Source: Phenylobacterium aquaticum (lineage in GTDB: Bacteria; Pseudomonadota; Alphaproteobacteria; Caulobacterales; Caulobacteraceae). From it: a stretch of 64,000 bases of DNA. The notes under the pieces are model-generated. The model saw only the letters and a list, made by a program, of their open reading frames with translations. It made no database searches and was not told the origin of the DNA. Location: assembly GCF_947378715.1 (NCBI RefSeq), contig NZ_CANCLE010000002.1, positions 14,075 to 78,074 of the forward strand, in the 5' to 3' direction. Positions 9,281 to 18,647 of the stretch are shown here, piece by piece (within the stretch, counting starts at the first letter, position 1; each line of letters begins with the position of its first letter). Both the position numbers and the translations under genes were made by a program.

Positions 9281-10696
9281 ACTCGTGGCGACCATCGCGG
9301 CGTGGACGGCGACCACGGCCCGGGCCACGTCGTCGGCGTCCGTGCGCCAGTTGCTGACGCTCACCCGCATGCAGCGGCGCCCGCGCCAGGTCACCCCGCC
9401 GAACAGCGCCTCGCCCGAGGCGTTGATCGCGGCGATCACCGCGTCGGTGCGCCGGTCGTGATCGGCCTCCGAAGCGCCGGGTCCCGCCGCCAGGAACCGC
9501 ACCAGCCCTTGATTGAGGCTGGAGCCGGAGATTTTCTCCGCCCCCTCAAGCGCGCCGACCCCGTCGATCAGGGCCTGGGCGTGATCGCAGGTGCGGTCGA
9601 CCAGGTCGGCCAGACCGGAGCGCCCCAGCTGGCGCAGGGCGGCATAGACCGGGAAGCCCCGGGCGCGGCGCGACAGTTCCGGGTTCCAGTCGATCGGGTC
9701 GCGCGCCACCCCGCCGCCGGCGGGCAGATAGCTGGTGGCGATGGTCATGGCGGCGCGATGGGCCTCGGCGTCGCGGACGAAGGCCAGGCCGCTGTCATAG
9801 GGCACGTTCAGATATTTGTGGCCGTCCGTGCTCCAGGAATCGGCCAGCTCAATGCCGCCGGCCAGGGCGCGGCGCGTCGGGCTCGCCTTGGCCCAGAGGC
9901 CAAAAGCGCCGTCCACATGCACCCAGGCCCCGGCCGCCTTGGCGATGGGCACGAGGTCGCCGAACGGGTCGAAGGCGGCGCAGTTCAGCTCTCCGGCCTG
10001 CAGGATGACGATGGTCGGGCTATCGCCCTCGGCCAGGGCGGCGCGCAGGACCTCCGGCGAGACCCGGCCGTCGGCGTCCAGCGCCAGCGGCCGCAGGGCG
10101 TCGACCCCCAGGCCCAGGATGCGCAGGGCGACGTCGACCGAGCCATGGCGATCGGCATTGGCCAGCACCCGGATCGGCGGGCCGCCGGCCAGGCCCCTGC
10201 GCTCCACGTCCCAGCCCCGGTCGCGCAACACGGCGTGGCGGGCGGCGGCCAGGCAGGTGACATGGGCCATCTGGCAGCCGGTGACGAAGGCGAAGCTGGC
10301 TTCGGCAGGCAGGTCGAACAGGTCCTTCAGCCAGGCGCCGGCCACCTCCTCGGCCACGGCGGCGGCGGGACCGGAGGCGTGCAGGCAGGCGTTCTGATCC
10401 CAGACCGAGGTCAGCCAGTCGGCGCCGATGGCGGCCGGAACCCCACCGCCGATCACCCAGCCGAAGAACCGACCGCCCTGGGATCCGTGCAGCCCGCCGG
10501 CCACGTCGGCGACCAGGTCGTCGATCACCTGGGGGGCGGCCAGGGGACGCGCGCCGAGCGGGCGGCCGAGGGCGCCGCGTAGCGCCTCAAGTGTGGCCCG
10601 GGGGGCGACCGGCGCTGTGCCCAGATCCTCCAGATAGGCAAGCGCATGGTCGAAGGCCCGCTGCAGGGCGGGACGGTCGGGAATGGCATTGGACAT
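9278..10696 (-). CDS. PLP-dependent group II amino-acid decarboxylase family protein
   Basis: A 472-residue (from ATG 10696) member of the aromatic-L-amino-acid/glutamate decarboxylase fold. The Schiff-base lysine lies in STDGHKYLNVPYDSG (about residue 294). The aspartate that contacts the PLP ring nitrogen lies in WVHVDGAFGLW, 32 residues earlier, and SFAFVTGCQMAHVTCL is the cofactor phosphate region. An ATG eight codons earlier (10720) is possible; neither has a strong ribosome binding site. The substrate is not evident; the gene lies upstream of a MarR-GNAT regulator on the same strand, which suggests amine or amino-acid catabolism, but this is inference. Confidence 0.88.
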   Translation of the reverse strand: MSNAIPDRPALQRAFDHALAYLEDLGTAPVAPRATLEALRGALGRPLGARPLAAPQVIDDLVADVAGGLHGSQGGRFFGWVIGGGVPAAIGADWLTSVWDQNACLHASGPAAAVAEEVAGAWLKDLFDLPAEASFAFVTGCQMAHVTCLAAARHAVLRDRGWDVERRGLAGGPPIRVLANADRHGSVDVALRILGLGVDALRPLALDADGRVSPEVLRAALAEGDSPTIVILQAGELNCAAFDPFGDLVPIAKAAGAWVHVDGAFGLWAKASPTRRALAGGIELADSWSTDGHKYLNVPYDSGLAFVRDAEAHRAAMTIATSYLPAGGGVARDPIDWNPELSRRARGFPVYAALRQLGRSGLADLVDRTCDHAQALIDGVGALEGAEKISGSSLNQGLVRFLAAGPGASEADHDRRTDAVIAAINASGEALFGGVTWRGRRCMRVSVSNWRTDADDVARAVVAVHAAMVATS

Positions 10697-10782
10697 GGTC
10701 GGCCCCGAGGTGACTGGCATGTCAGGAAGTCAGGCCCCGTCGGCCCAAGTCAATCGGGGTCGTCGCGGAAATCGGCCGTCGC

Positions 10783-12882
10783 TCAGCTGTCGGACTTCGC
10801 CAGGCTGGGGTCGAGCTTCAGGGCCCGGGCCCGGTCGACCTCGGCGGCGGCCTTGTCGCCCAGGGCCGCCTGCACCTGGCTGCGGCTCCAGAACGCCATG
10901 GCCAGTTCCGGGTCGAGCGCTATGGCCGCATCCAACACCTCCAGCGCCCGGGCGTGGTCGCCCAATCGGCGGAAGCCCTCGCCCTTCAGCGCCATGGCCT
11001 CAGCGTCCTTCGGATTCAGGGCAAGCGCCGCGTTGAGATCGCGGATCGCCCGGTCATTGTGATCCTGGCCCATCAGGGCGAAGGCCCGGTTGTAATAGGC
11101 GTCGGCATATTTGGGATCGAGGGCGATCGCCTTGTCATATTCGGCGATTCCCGCGTCCAGCTCGCCGCGATTCACCGCCAGCAGGCCGCGGGCGCTAAAC
11201 ACGAAGGCGGCCTTGGGTTCGGCCTTAGCGGCCGCGTCGAGGTCTGCCTGCGCGCCGGCCCCGTCCTTCAGCGCGGCCCGGGTATTGGCGCGGCCGACCA
11301 GCAGGTGGGCGTCGGCGGGGGCGAGCGCCAGGCCCTGGTCATAGGACCTGAGCGCCTCGCGAAGCCGGTTCTGGCCGGCCAGCAGATCGCCGCGTTCCTG
11401 CCAGGCCTGGGCCGATTTCGGATCGTCCTTCACGGCCCGGTCATAGGCCTTGAGCGCGCTGGCCACATCGCCCGTCGCCGCCCAGGCCTCGCCGGCATAG
11501 AGGAACTCGCCGGCTCGCTCATAGGCGGGTGCGGCCTGGGCCCAATCGCTGGCGTCGGTGTAGATTGCGGCGCGCAGATCCCAGGCGTCGGGGTCGTCGG
11601 GGGCCAGTTTGAGGGTCCGATCCGCAGCCTCGACGGCGGCGGCGTGATCGTTCAGTTCGCGCGCCTCGCGTCCGATCGCATACCAGACGCCCGAGGAATC
11701 CGGATTCAGCTCCACCGCCTTGCGATAGTCCTCCATCGCGCCCTTGTGGTCGTTGGTGGCGCTGCGATGCAGTCCGCGCTGGTAGATTGAATTGAACTTC
11801 GGCGTCAGACTGATCGCGCGCTCGTCGTCGGCCAGGGCGTTCTTGAAGTCACCTTGCGCCGCGCGGACCTTGCCGCGCAGCAGCAGGGCGTCGACGTCGT
11901 CGGCGTCGAGCGCGAGGGCGGCGGCGGCCTCGGCCTGGGCGAGTTCGGCGCGATCCGTGTCCAGATAGAGTTCGCCCAGGGAATTGTGGGCGAGGCCGCT
12001 CTTGGGGTCTCGCTTCACAAGGTCTTCTAGCACGGCGATGGCCTCGGGAATCTTGTTTTGCGCGCGCAGCACGAGGGCGCGGATGAACAGCCCCGAGCCG
12101 TCCTGCGGCGACAGCTTGAACAGCCGATCGGCGGTCGCCAGGGCGCCGGCCTGATCCCCCATATCGACCTGCAGATAGCCGAGACCATAGAGCGCGATCT
12201 GATCGGCCGGATCGGCCTTCAGGGCGGCCTTGAAGTCGGCCAAGGCCTCGCTGTCCCGGCCGAGCGCCCGATAGACCTCGCCGCGCCGGTGCAGAATGTA
12301 GCCGTCGTTCGGCGCTACCCGGTGGGCCCGCTCGAGGTAGGGAAGGGCCTCATCCCAGCGGCCAGCCTCCGAGCTCCATTCGGCCCGCTTGGCGAGGGCG
12401 TCGGTGTTGTCGGGCGCCACGGCCACGGCCTTGTCAAAGGCCTCTCGGGCGCTTTCGGGCGGGGCGCCGGACCTCTGCAGGACAACGCCGAGGTTCAGCA
12501 GGGCGCGGAGGGCGCGCGGCTGCTGCGCCAGGGCCAAGCGAAGATCGGCGAGCGCGGGGGCGTATTGCCGTTGCATCTGCAAACCCTCGGCCCGCATCAC
12601 CAGGGCCAGCACATCATTGGGAGCGAGCTGGAGGGCGGCGGTCGCGTCGACGACCGCCTCCTTGGGGCGGTCCAGGGCGAGAAGGGCGTCAGCCCGCAGG
12701 CCCAGCGCCTTGACCCGCTGCTCGGCGGAGAGGCCAGGGTCCGAGACCGCGTCGCCGCAGGCGGCGACCGTCTCGGCAGGCGGTCGATCGGGCGTGACGC
12801 AGGCCTCCATCGCCGGCCTGGCCATAGCCGGAAGGGGCGCGAACAGCAGCAATAAGGCCGCGAGCGGCCAGGCGCGGGTCAT
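10783..12882 (-). CDS. Exported TPR-repeat protein
   Basis: A 699-residue protein made almost wholly of tetratricopeptide repeats. The N-terminus is a Sec signal (AWPLAALLLLFAPLPAMARP), so the solenoid is periplasmic or envelope-bound. About a dozen and a half 34-residue units follow with the canonical W/L-G/Y-A-F/P pattern, for example PNDVLALVMRAEGLQMQRQY and PKYADAYYNRAFALMGQDHN. Such solenoids bind partner proteins. The start overlaps the stop of the M16 peptidase gene by four bases, so the two are translated together; a scaffold or chaperone role for the peptidase is possible but not shown. Confidence 0.85.
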   Translation of the reverse strand: MTRAWPLAALLLLFAPLPAMARPAMEACVTPDRPPAETVAACGDAVSDPGLSAEQRVKALGLRADALLALDRPKEAVVDATAALQLAPNDVLALVMRAEGLQMQRQYAPALADLRLALAQQPRALRALLNLGVVLQRSGAPPESAREAFDKAVAVAPDNTDALAKRAEWSSEAGRWDEALPYLERAHRVAPNDGYILHRRGEVYRALGRDSEALADFKAALKADPADQIALYGLGYLQVDMGDQAGALATADRLFKLSPQDGSGLFIRALVLRAQNKIPEAIAVLEDLVKRDPKSGLAHNSLGELYLDTDRAELAQAEAAAALALDADDVDALLLRGKVRAAQGDFKNALADDERAISLTPKFNSIYQRGLHRSATNDHKGAMEDYRKAVELNPDSSGVWYAIGREARELNDHAAAVEAADRTLKLAPDDPDAWDLRAAIYTDASDWAQAAPAYERAGEFLYAGEAWAATGDVASALKAYDRAVKDDPKSAQAWQERGDLLAGQNRLREALRSYDQGLALAPADAHLLVGRANTRAALKDGAGAQADLDAAAKAEPKAAFVFSARGLLAVNRGELDAGIAEYDKAIALDPKYADAYYNRAFALMGQDHNDRAIRDLNAALALNPKDAEAMALKGEGFRRLGDHARALEVLDAAIALDPELAMAFWSRSQVQAALGDKAAAEVDRARALKLDPSLAKSDS

Positions 12883-15725
12883 CGGACGATCTCCTCGGGG
12901 CCAGGCATGACAATGACTTGCAGGGGGGCGCGGCTCAGCCAGCGGGCGGCGGCGGCGCGGACTTCGTCCAACCCGATCTCCGTGGTCAGGCGCGGATTTT
13001 CGGCGAAGTCCTTCACCCTGCGCGGGTCGCGGCTCGATCCGGCCAGGATGGCGGCCCAGGTCTCGTTGGTCTGGCGGCGGGAGGCCATGCCGCTCAGCTG
13101 AGGTTGGCGGGCGGCGTCCAGCTCGGCGGCGCTGATCTCGCCCCGGGCGAGGCGCGCGGCGACCGCCAGGGTCTCGGCCCGCACGATCTCCACGTCGGCG
13201 GGATAGGTCTCGACCTCTGCGGTCAGACCGCCCTGGTCGCCCGCGTCGGGAACATAGGCCGAGACGTCCGGGGAGTAGGTCTTACCCAGCCGGTCGCGGG
13301 CGGCGTGGGTCAGGGCGTCGCTGAACACGTCGGCCAACAGATCGACCACGGCTTCCTCCCGGCGGCTCTGTGGCGTGCCGACGAACAGCGGCCAGGTCAG
13401 GCTGACCTCGGCCCGGTCGCCAGGGCCCTGATGGCGCAACTGCAGGGGCGCGGGCAGCGCATCGCCATAGCGCAGGAAGACGACGTCAGGGCGCTCCCGG
13501 GCGCGCTCGACCCGGGGCGGCAAGGCGCCGAACGTGGCGGCGACCAGGTCCGTGGCGGTCTTTTCGTCCACGTCGCCGACCAGGGTGACCTCCAGAGGCG
13601 CCTCGGTCAGTGGGCCACGATACAGCCGCGCGACGTCCGCCGCGTCCATGGAATCCAGCTGCCTGCGGGGCGGCGGGGCCTGACCCGAGCCGGGCGCCAG
13701 CAGCGCATAGGGGGCGGTGGAGGCCAGGACCGAGGGATCGGTCCGATAGGTGCGATAGGCGTCGTCGATGACGGCGTGGATGCGCGCGTCGATCTGCGGC
13801 CTGAAGCCCGGGTCGCTGACATAGGCGGTCATCACCTGCAACTGGGTCTTCAGATTGCTGGTCAGCGGCGCGGCTGACAGCATGAAGGCCCGATCGCGCA
13901 CGTCGAGCTGGAACGCCCAGTCGAGCGGCGCCAGGGCGGCTTCGATTTCGCGGTAGGACTGCCGCCCCAACCCGCCGACCAGGATCAGGTCGGAAGCGAC
14001 CCGGGCCTTGAACAGATCGCCGGGCGAGATCTCGCGGCGGCCGGCGCCGAAGGTCACCCGGACCTCGACCGAGTCCTTGGCGAAGCCGGTGGACTTGAGG
14101 TTCAGCACCACCCCGTTGCGGAAGGTGATCCGCGTGAAGTCCGGCGCGGTGAGGGTCTCCCGCCGCGCGATCCGCCCGACCGGACCAAAGTTCTCATAGG
14201 CCCATTTCGGCGTGGGCGGATCGGCGAAGGGGGCGAGCGGAGGCGCGGCCTCGGCCTGGCGCCAGGCGCTCAGCAGGGCCTCGCGCCCTGGCGGCGCCTC
14301 GCCCTGGGCGTCGATCAGCGGGCCGGCCCCGGTCCAGTCATGATCGATGGCCAGGCGCACGTCCTGGGGCGTGACGTCCTCGACCTCCATCCCGTAGGCC
14401 CGCAGCAGCTGGCGGGGTTCGACAAAGGCCTGGCGGCCCAGCTGGGTGTTGACGATCTCGTCGGCGAGATCCGGAGCGGTCTCGGTGGAGACCACCGAGA
14501 TGGCGCCTCTCAGGCTGGCGCGCCGCCGTTCCAGGGCGGCTTCCAGCTCCAGCTCGGTCGGCCCCTCCCGGCGCAGCCGCTGCAGCTCGGCGTCGGCCGC
14601 CGCCAGGGCCGGAGCCCAGGCGTCGCCCCTCGGCGTCACCTCCAGGCAGGCGCGCTGGGCGTCGCGGTTCCCGGCATAGAGCGAGACCTGGGCCTCCAGC
14701 AGCGCTGGGTCGTGGTCGGCGCGGTCGGCGAGGCGCGTGTTCAGGATGTCTGTCCAAAGGTCCTGCAAATCCTGCAGGCGGCGGTCGGCCAGCGCCTGGG
14801 CCCCAAACCGTTCCGGGACCCGCAGGCGACAGGCCCGCACCTGGGGCGTCAGGCCCGGATCGGCGATGGAAAGGGCGTCGAGGCCCCGGCTCAGGTCCAG
14901 GCGGCCCAGGGCCGCCCGCGCGGTCGGTGGTCCGTTCGGGGCCCAGGTCTCGAAGGCGGCCTTGATCCAGCCCTCCATGGTCTCGACCGGCAGGTCGCCG
15001 GCGACGGCGATCACTGCGGTGTCCGGGCGATACCAGCGGTCGTGAAACCGGCGCAGATCCTCGGCCCGGGCGCTGCGCAGCACCGACTCCAGCCCGATCG
15101 GCGAGCGGACTGTGGAGCGCAGGTCAGGCCCCTGGAAACGGGTCACCCGGTCCTCAGCCGACTGGTCGTTGGAATTGCGCGCCTCCTTCTCGGCCAGCAC
15201 CACGCCGCGCTCGCGCTCCACCGCCTCGGGGGCGAAGACCACGCCGTCGGCCACGTCGCGCAGCCAGCGGAAGGCCAGGCCCAGCCGCGCCCCATCGCCG
15301 TCCGGCAGGTCCAACTGGTAGAGGGTCGAGAACATCTGGGTGAAGGCGTTGTGGTCGCGGCCGGCCGCCACGCCGAGACCGGCCAGGTCATGCTCCAACC
15401 GGCCTTCCTCGAAGTGGGTGGTGGCGCGAAAGGCCATGTGCTCGACGAAATGGGCCAGGCCGCGCTCGGCCTCGGTCTCCTCATAGCTGCCCACGTCGAC
15501 GGCGAAGCGGATCGAGACCGCCCCTTTGGGCGTGGCGCTGCGCATCACCGCGTAGCGCAGGCCATTGGATAGGGTTCCGGACCTGAGCGCCGGGTCCTGG
15601 GGCAGGTCCGTCCCGGTGACCGCCGGCGCCTGGGCGCAGGCCGGAGGCGCTGCAGCCATGGCCCCGAAGGCCAGAATCCCCAGGGCCAGCGTCGCCGCGC
15701 CGCCCGACCGTCCCCTCCAGATCAC
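12879..15725 (-). CDS. M16 family zinc metallopeptidase, exported
   Basis: A two-half pitrilysin-type peptidase of 948 residues from the GTG at 15725, which has a GAGGGGG ribosome binding site just upstream; a longer frame to 15827 is less likely. The signal region ATLALGILAFGAMAAAPPACAQA indicates export. The zinc motif HFVEH is at residues 92-96 with the third ligand Glu at 172, the expected 76-residue spacing. The C-terminal half carries the inactive M16 domain, including the R/Y-like region near LGKTYSPDVSAYVPDAG. It is the first gene of a two-gene unit with the TPR protein. Substrate unknown. Confidence 0.92.
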   Translation of the reverse strand: MIWRGRSGGAATLALGILAFGAMAAAPPACAQAPAVTGTDLPQDPALRSGTLSNGLRYAVMRSATPKGAVSIRFAVDVGSYEETEAERGLAHFVEHMAFRATTHFEEGRLEHDLAGLGVAAGRDHNAFTQMFSTLYQLDLPDGDGARLGLAFRWLRDVADGVVFAPEAVERERGVVLAEKEARNSNDQSAEDRVTRFQGPDLRSTVRSPIGLESVLRSARAEDLRRFHDRWYRPDTAVIAVAGDLPVETMEGWIKAAFETWAPNGPPTARAALGRLDLSRGLDALSIADPGLTPQVRACRLRVPERFGAQALADRRLQDLQDLWTDILNTRLADRADHDPALLEAQVSLYAGNRDAQRACLEVTPRGDAWAPALAAADAELQRLRREGPTELELEAALERRRASLRGAISVVSTETAPDLADEIVNTQLGRQAFVEPRQLLRAYGMEVEDVTPQDVRLAIDHDWTGAGPLIDAQGEAPPGREALLSAWRQAEAAPPLAPFADPPTPKWAYENFGPVGRIARRETLTAPDFTRITFRNGVVLNLKSTGFAKDSVEVRVTFGAGRREISPGDLFKARVASDLILVGGLGRQSYREIEAALAPLDWAFQLDVRDRAFMLSAAPLTSNLKTQLQVMTAYVSDPGFRPQIDARIHAVIDDAYRTYRTDPSVLASTAPYALLAPGSGQAPPPRRQLDSMDAADVARLYRGPLTEAPLEVTLVGDVDEKTATDLVAATFGALPPRVERARERPDVVFLRYGDALPAPLQLRHQGPGDRAEVSLTWPLFVGTPQSRREEAVVDLLADVFSDALTHAARDRLGKTYSPDVSAYVPDAGDQGGLTAEVETYPADVEIVRAETLAVAARLARGEISAAELDAARQPQLSGMASRRQTNETWAAILAGSSRDPRRVKDFAENPRLTTEIGLDEVRAAAARWLSRAPLQVIVMPGPEEIVR

Positions 15726-15881
15726 GCCGTCCCCCTCACATTCACGCAACCCAAGGTACTCAAAACTGCGGTTTCGCCAATCTTTTTGTTCACGACCTGT
15801 TCGCGCTGTGGCATGGCGGATTGCCAAACCCAGCCGGGCGCGGCGATATCAGCCGGCGCCGCCGCGCGGGGAGCAGCACAT

Positions 15882-16301
15882 ATGGATCAGACGCCGTCCC
15901 ATTGGCTGGTGAAGTCGGAACCGGTGAAATACGCCTTCGCCGACCTGGTGCGCGAGGGGCGCACGGTCTGGGACGGGGTGCGCAACAATCAGGCGGCGCT
16001 CTATCTGCGGGCCATGCGGCTGGGCGACCAGGCCTTCTTCTATCATTCCCAGGAGGGGCTCGAGGTGGTGGGGATCGCGCAGGTGGTGCGCGAGGCCTTC
16101 ATCGACCCCACCGATTCCGCCGGCCGCTTCGTGGCGGTGGAGTTCGCCCCCGTCCGCCCCCTGGCCAAGCCGGTCAGCCTCGCCCGGATGAAGGCCGAGC
16201 CCGCCCTGGCCGGCATGGCCATGTTCCGCCAGTTCCGCCTCTCGGTCTGTCCGATCACCGATGAGGAATGGGATGTGATCCTGGGGATGTCGGCGGCCTA
16301 A
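15882..16301 (+). CDS. EVE domain-containing protein
   Basis: A 139-residue single EVE domain (PUA-like fold, relatives of human THYN1). The hallmark N-terminus SHWLVKSEPVKYAFADLV, the TVWDGVRNNQAALYLRAM segment and YHSQEGLEVVGIAQVVREAF are all present. EVE domains bind modified bases in nucleic acids; many alphaproteobacterial copies are stand-alone and uncharacterised. I chose ATG 15882, preceded by a GGGGAGC at about 15869. It diverges from the M16 peptidase and converges on a thioesterase, overlapping its stop by four bases. No restriction or defence genes lie beside it. Confidence 0.92.
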   Translation: MDQTPSHWLVKSEPVKYAFADLVREGRTVWDGVRNNQAALYLRAMRLGDQAFFYHSQEGLEVVGIAQVVREAFIDPTDSAGRFVAVEFAPVRPLAKPVSLARMKAEPALAGMAMFRQFRLSVCPITDEEWDVILGMSAA

Positions 16302-16684
16302 ACCTCCACCGTCATCTGGGTCTGGAGGATCAGGGCCAATAGCTTGCCCTCGGCGCTGGTGACCCTGGTCTGCCAGACGCTGGAGCGCCGGCCGATGTGC
16401 AGCGGCGTCGCCTCGCCAGTCACGGTGGTTCCGACCTTGGCCGAGCCCAGGAAGTTGGTCTTGGACTCCAGGGTCGTGGTCCGCGCTCCGGCCGGCAGGT
16501 TGAGAAAGCCGCCTATGGCGCCCAGAGCGTCGGCGAAAGCCATGAAGGCGCCCCCGTGCAATATGCCGCCGGCGGTGCAGAGGTCCTCCCGCACGACCAG
16601 CTGCCCCACCACCCGGTCCTTGGACCGCTCGGTGATCTCGACCCCCATCAGGTTCGAGAACGGCATTCCGGTGTCCTGCGCCAT
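16298..16684 (-). CDS. PaaI family (hotdog) thioesterase
   Basis: A 128-residue hotdog-fold thioesterase. DLCTAGGILHGGAFMAFADALGAIGG (about residues 35-60) is the PaaI signature, with the HGG catalytic loop, followed by the ESKTNFLGSAKVG strand pair. Such enzymes hydrolyse acyl-CoA thioesters, often as a salvage reaction; the substrate here is unknown. The ATG at 16684 directly follows a GTG and has AGGACAGG before it. It is convergent with the EVE gene and divergent from asd. Confidence 0.88.
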   Translation of the reverse strand: MAQDTGMPFSNLMGVEITERSKDRVVGQLVVREDLCTAGGILHGGAFMAFADALGAIGGFLNLPAGARTTTLESKTNFLGSAKVGTTVTGEATPLHIGRRSSVWQTRVTSAEGKLLALILQTQMTVEV

Positions 16685-16778
16685 CACCCTGTCCTTGCTG
16701 GTCTTCCGCCGCCTCGCCTTGCGCCCAGCGCCCCATAGGCGTAACGGGACGCTCCGCTTTTCATAGGGAGAGACCCCG

Positions 16779-17810
16779 ATGGGCTATCGCGTCGCCATCG
16801 TGGGCGCCACAGGTAATGTGGGCCGCGAGATGTTGAACATCCTCGAGGAAGTCGAATTCCCCGTCGACAAGATCCACGCCATCGCCAGCCGCAAGTCGAT
16901 GGGCGTCGAGGTCTCCTTCGGCGACAAGATCATCAAGTGCCAGGACGTGGAGCAGTTCGACTTCTCCACCGTCGACCTGGTGCTGATGAGCGTGTCTGGC
17001 GAATTCTCCAAGCAGTGGGCGGCCAAGATCGGCGAGGCCGGTCCGATGGTGATCGACAACTCCTCGGCCTGGCGGATGGACCCGGACGTGCCGCTGATCG
17101 TGCCGGAGGTGAACCCCGACGACGTCGAGTGGGCCGACCGCAAGAACATCATCGCCAATCCCAACTGCTCCACCGCCCAGCTGGTGGTGGCGCTGAAGCC
17201 CCTGCACGACCGCGCGCGGATCAAGCGGGTCGTGGTCTCGACCTATCAGTCGGTCTCCGGGGCCGGCAAGGAGGGCATGGACGAGCTGTGGGACCAGACC
17301 AAGGGCGTCTTCGTGCTGGGGGCGCCGGAACCCAAGAAGTTCCCCAAGCAGATCGCCTTCAACGTCATCCCCTATATCGGCGCCTTCGACGAGGACGGGA
17401 ACACCGACGAAGAAGCCAAGATGTGGAATGAAACCCACAAGATGATCGATCCCGACATCAAGCTCACCGTCACCTGCGTGCGGGTGCCGGTGATGGTCGG
17501 CCACTCGGAAGCCGTGAACATCGAGTTCCATGAGCATCTGGACGCCGACGAGGCCCGCGACCTGCTGCGCGACAGCCCCGGCCTCGTGGTCATCGATCAG
17601 CGCCACGACAAGGGCTACATGACCCCCAAGGAAGCCCAGGGCGAATTCCCGGTCTTCGTCAGCCGCATCCGCAACGACCCGACCGTCGAGCACGGCCTGA
17701 ACATGTGGGTCGTGGCCGACAACCTGCGCAAGGGCGCGGCGCTGAACGCCGTCCAGATCGCCCAACTGCTGCACGAGCGCGGCCTGATCGGCCAGAAGAC
17801 GCTGGCCTAA
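16779..17810 (+). CDS. asd: Aspartate-semialdehyde dehydrogenase (primary copy)
   Basis: This enzyme reduces aspartyl phosphate to aspartate semialdehyde, the branch point to lysine/diaminopimelate, threonine and methionine. The 343 residues include the NADP motif GATGNVG (9-15), PMVIDNSSAWRM, the catalytic Cys130 in NPNCSTAQ, and STYQSVSGAGKEGMDEL. HSEAVNIEFHEHL holds the active-site His region. A GGGAGAGA ribosome binding site precedes ATG 16779. It is a stand-alone gene. A more divergent paralogue lies at 58094-59143, so aspartate semialdehyde production is duplicated in this genome. Confidence 0.95.
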   Translation: MGYRVAIVGATGNVGREMLNILEEVEFPVDKIHAIASRKSMGVEVSFGDKIIKCQDVEQFDFSTVDLVLMSVSGEFSKQWAAKIGEAGPMVIDNSSAWRMDPDVPLIVPEVNPDDVEWADRKNIIANPNCSTAQLVVALKPLHDRARIKRVVVSTYQSVSGAGKEGMDELWDQTKGVFVLGAPEPKKFPKQIAFNVIPYIGAFDEDGNTDEEAKMWNETHKMIDPDIKLTVTCVRVPVMVGHSEAVNIEFHEHLDADEARDLLRDSPGLVVIDQRHDKGYMTPKEAQGEFPVFVSRIRNDPTVEHGLNMWVVADNLRKGAALNAVQIAQLLHERGLIGQKTLA

Positions 17811-17870
17811 CCCCGATCGTCATCGCCGGGGCTTGTCCCTGGAACGACGGGGTGGGTCACAGTGGGATTG

Positions 17871-17885
17871 ATAGATAAAATCTAT
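17871..17885. promoter_or_regulatory. Likely OxyR box upstream of ahpC
   Basis: ATAG-ATAAAAT-CTAT fits the ATAG-N7-CTAT half of the OxyR consensus and lies within a perfect 7-3-7 palindrome (17870-17886). A further ATAG (17888-17891) and CTAT (17900-17903) follow with imperfect spacing. The site is 92 bases before ahpC, and the same ATAG-N7-CTAT pattern recurs before oxyR itself at 20304. Confidence 0.7.
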
Positions 17886-17976
17886 CCATAGCCCAAAAAC
17901 TATCAATTTCCCCAATGCCGCAGCGCACTCTAGAAGCGGCCTCGTTTCCTCCCGAAACGCTAACCGTGAGTGCGCG

Positions 17977-18540
17977 ATGTCCCTTATCAATACCGAAATC
18001 AAGCCGTTCAAAGCCGAAGCCTTCCAGAACGGCAAGTTCATCACGGTCAGCGACGCTGACCTGAAGGGCAAGTGGTCCGTGGTGTTCTTCTACCCGGCCG
18101 ACTTCACCTTCGTCTGCCCGACCGAGCTCGAGGACCTGGCTGACAACTACGCCGAGTTCAAGAAGCTGGGCGTCGAGATCTATTCGGTCTCCACCGACAC
18201 CCACTTCGCCCACAAGGCCTGGCACGACACCTCGGAAGCGGTGAAGAAGATCGAATATGTGATGGTCGGCGATCCCACGACCACCATCTCGCGCAACTTC
18301 GACGTCCTGATCGAAGACGCCGGCCTGGCCGATCGCGGCACCTTCGTGATCGACCCCGAGGGCAAGATCCAGATCGTCGAGATCACCGCCGGCGGCATCG
18401 GCCGTGACGCCCTGGAGCTGCTGCGCAAGATCAAGGCTGCCCAGTACGTCGCCTCGCACCCGGGCGAAGTCTGCCCCGCCAAGTGGCAGGAAGGCGAGAA
18501 GACCCTGGCCCCCTCGCTCGACCTGGTCGGCAAGATCTAG
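17977..18540 (+). CDS. ahpC: Alkyl hydroperoxide reductase peroxiredoxin subunit
   Basis: AhpC is a typical two-Cys peroxiredoxin that detoxifies hydrogen peroxide and organic peroxides. The 187 residues match E. coli AhpC. The peroxidatic Cys47 is in [14 protein letters not shown] and the resolving Cys166 is in [11 protein letters not shown]. It is followed after 107 bases by ahpF, its dedicated reductase, and then by oxyR. An OxyR-type box lies upstream, so induction by peroxide is expected. Confidence 0.98.
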   Translation: MSLINTEIKPFKAEAFQNGKFITVSDADLKGKWSVVFFYPADFTFVCPTELEDLADNYAEFKKLGVEIYSVSTDTHFAHKAWHDTSEAVKKIEYVMVGDPTTTISRNFDVLIEDAGLADRGTFVIDPEGKIQIVEITAGGIGRDALELLRKIKAAQYVASHPGEVCPAKWQEGEKTLAPSLDLVGKI

Positions 18541-18647
18541 AGAGTCTGCCCCGCGTCGCCGTCACCCGACCCGTCTCCCCCCAGACCGGGCGGCGGCGGC
18601 GCACCCCCATGCCTTCCGTTGTTTCCGCGCCCGCTTAGGAGTCCGCC

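Noticed and set aside
15882..16301. EVE protein as part of a modification-dependent defence system
   Set aside because: No McrBC, nuclease, helicase or methyltransferase genes adjoin it; neighbours are an M16 peptidase and a thioesterase.
17811..17831. CCCCG/CGGGG hairpin after the first asd gene as a terminator
   Set aside because: The stem is only five base pairs with an 11-base loop and no T-run.
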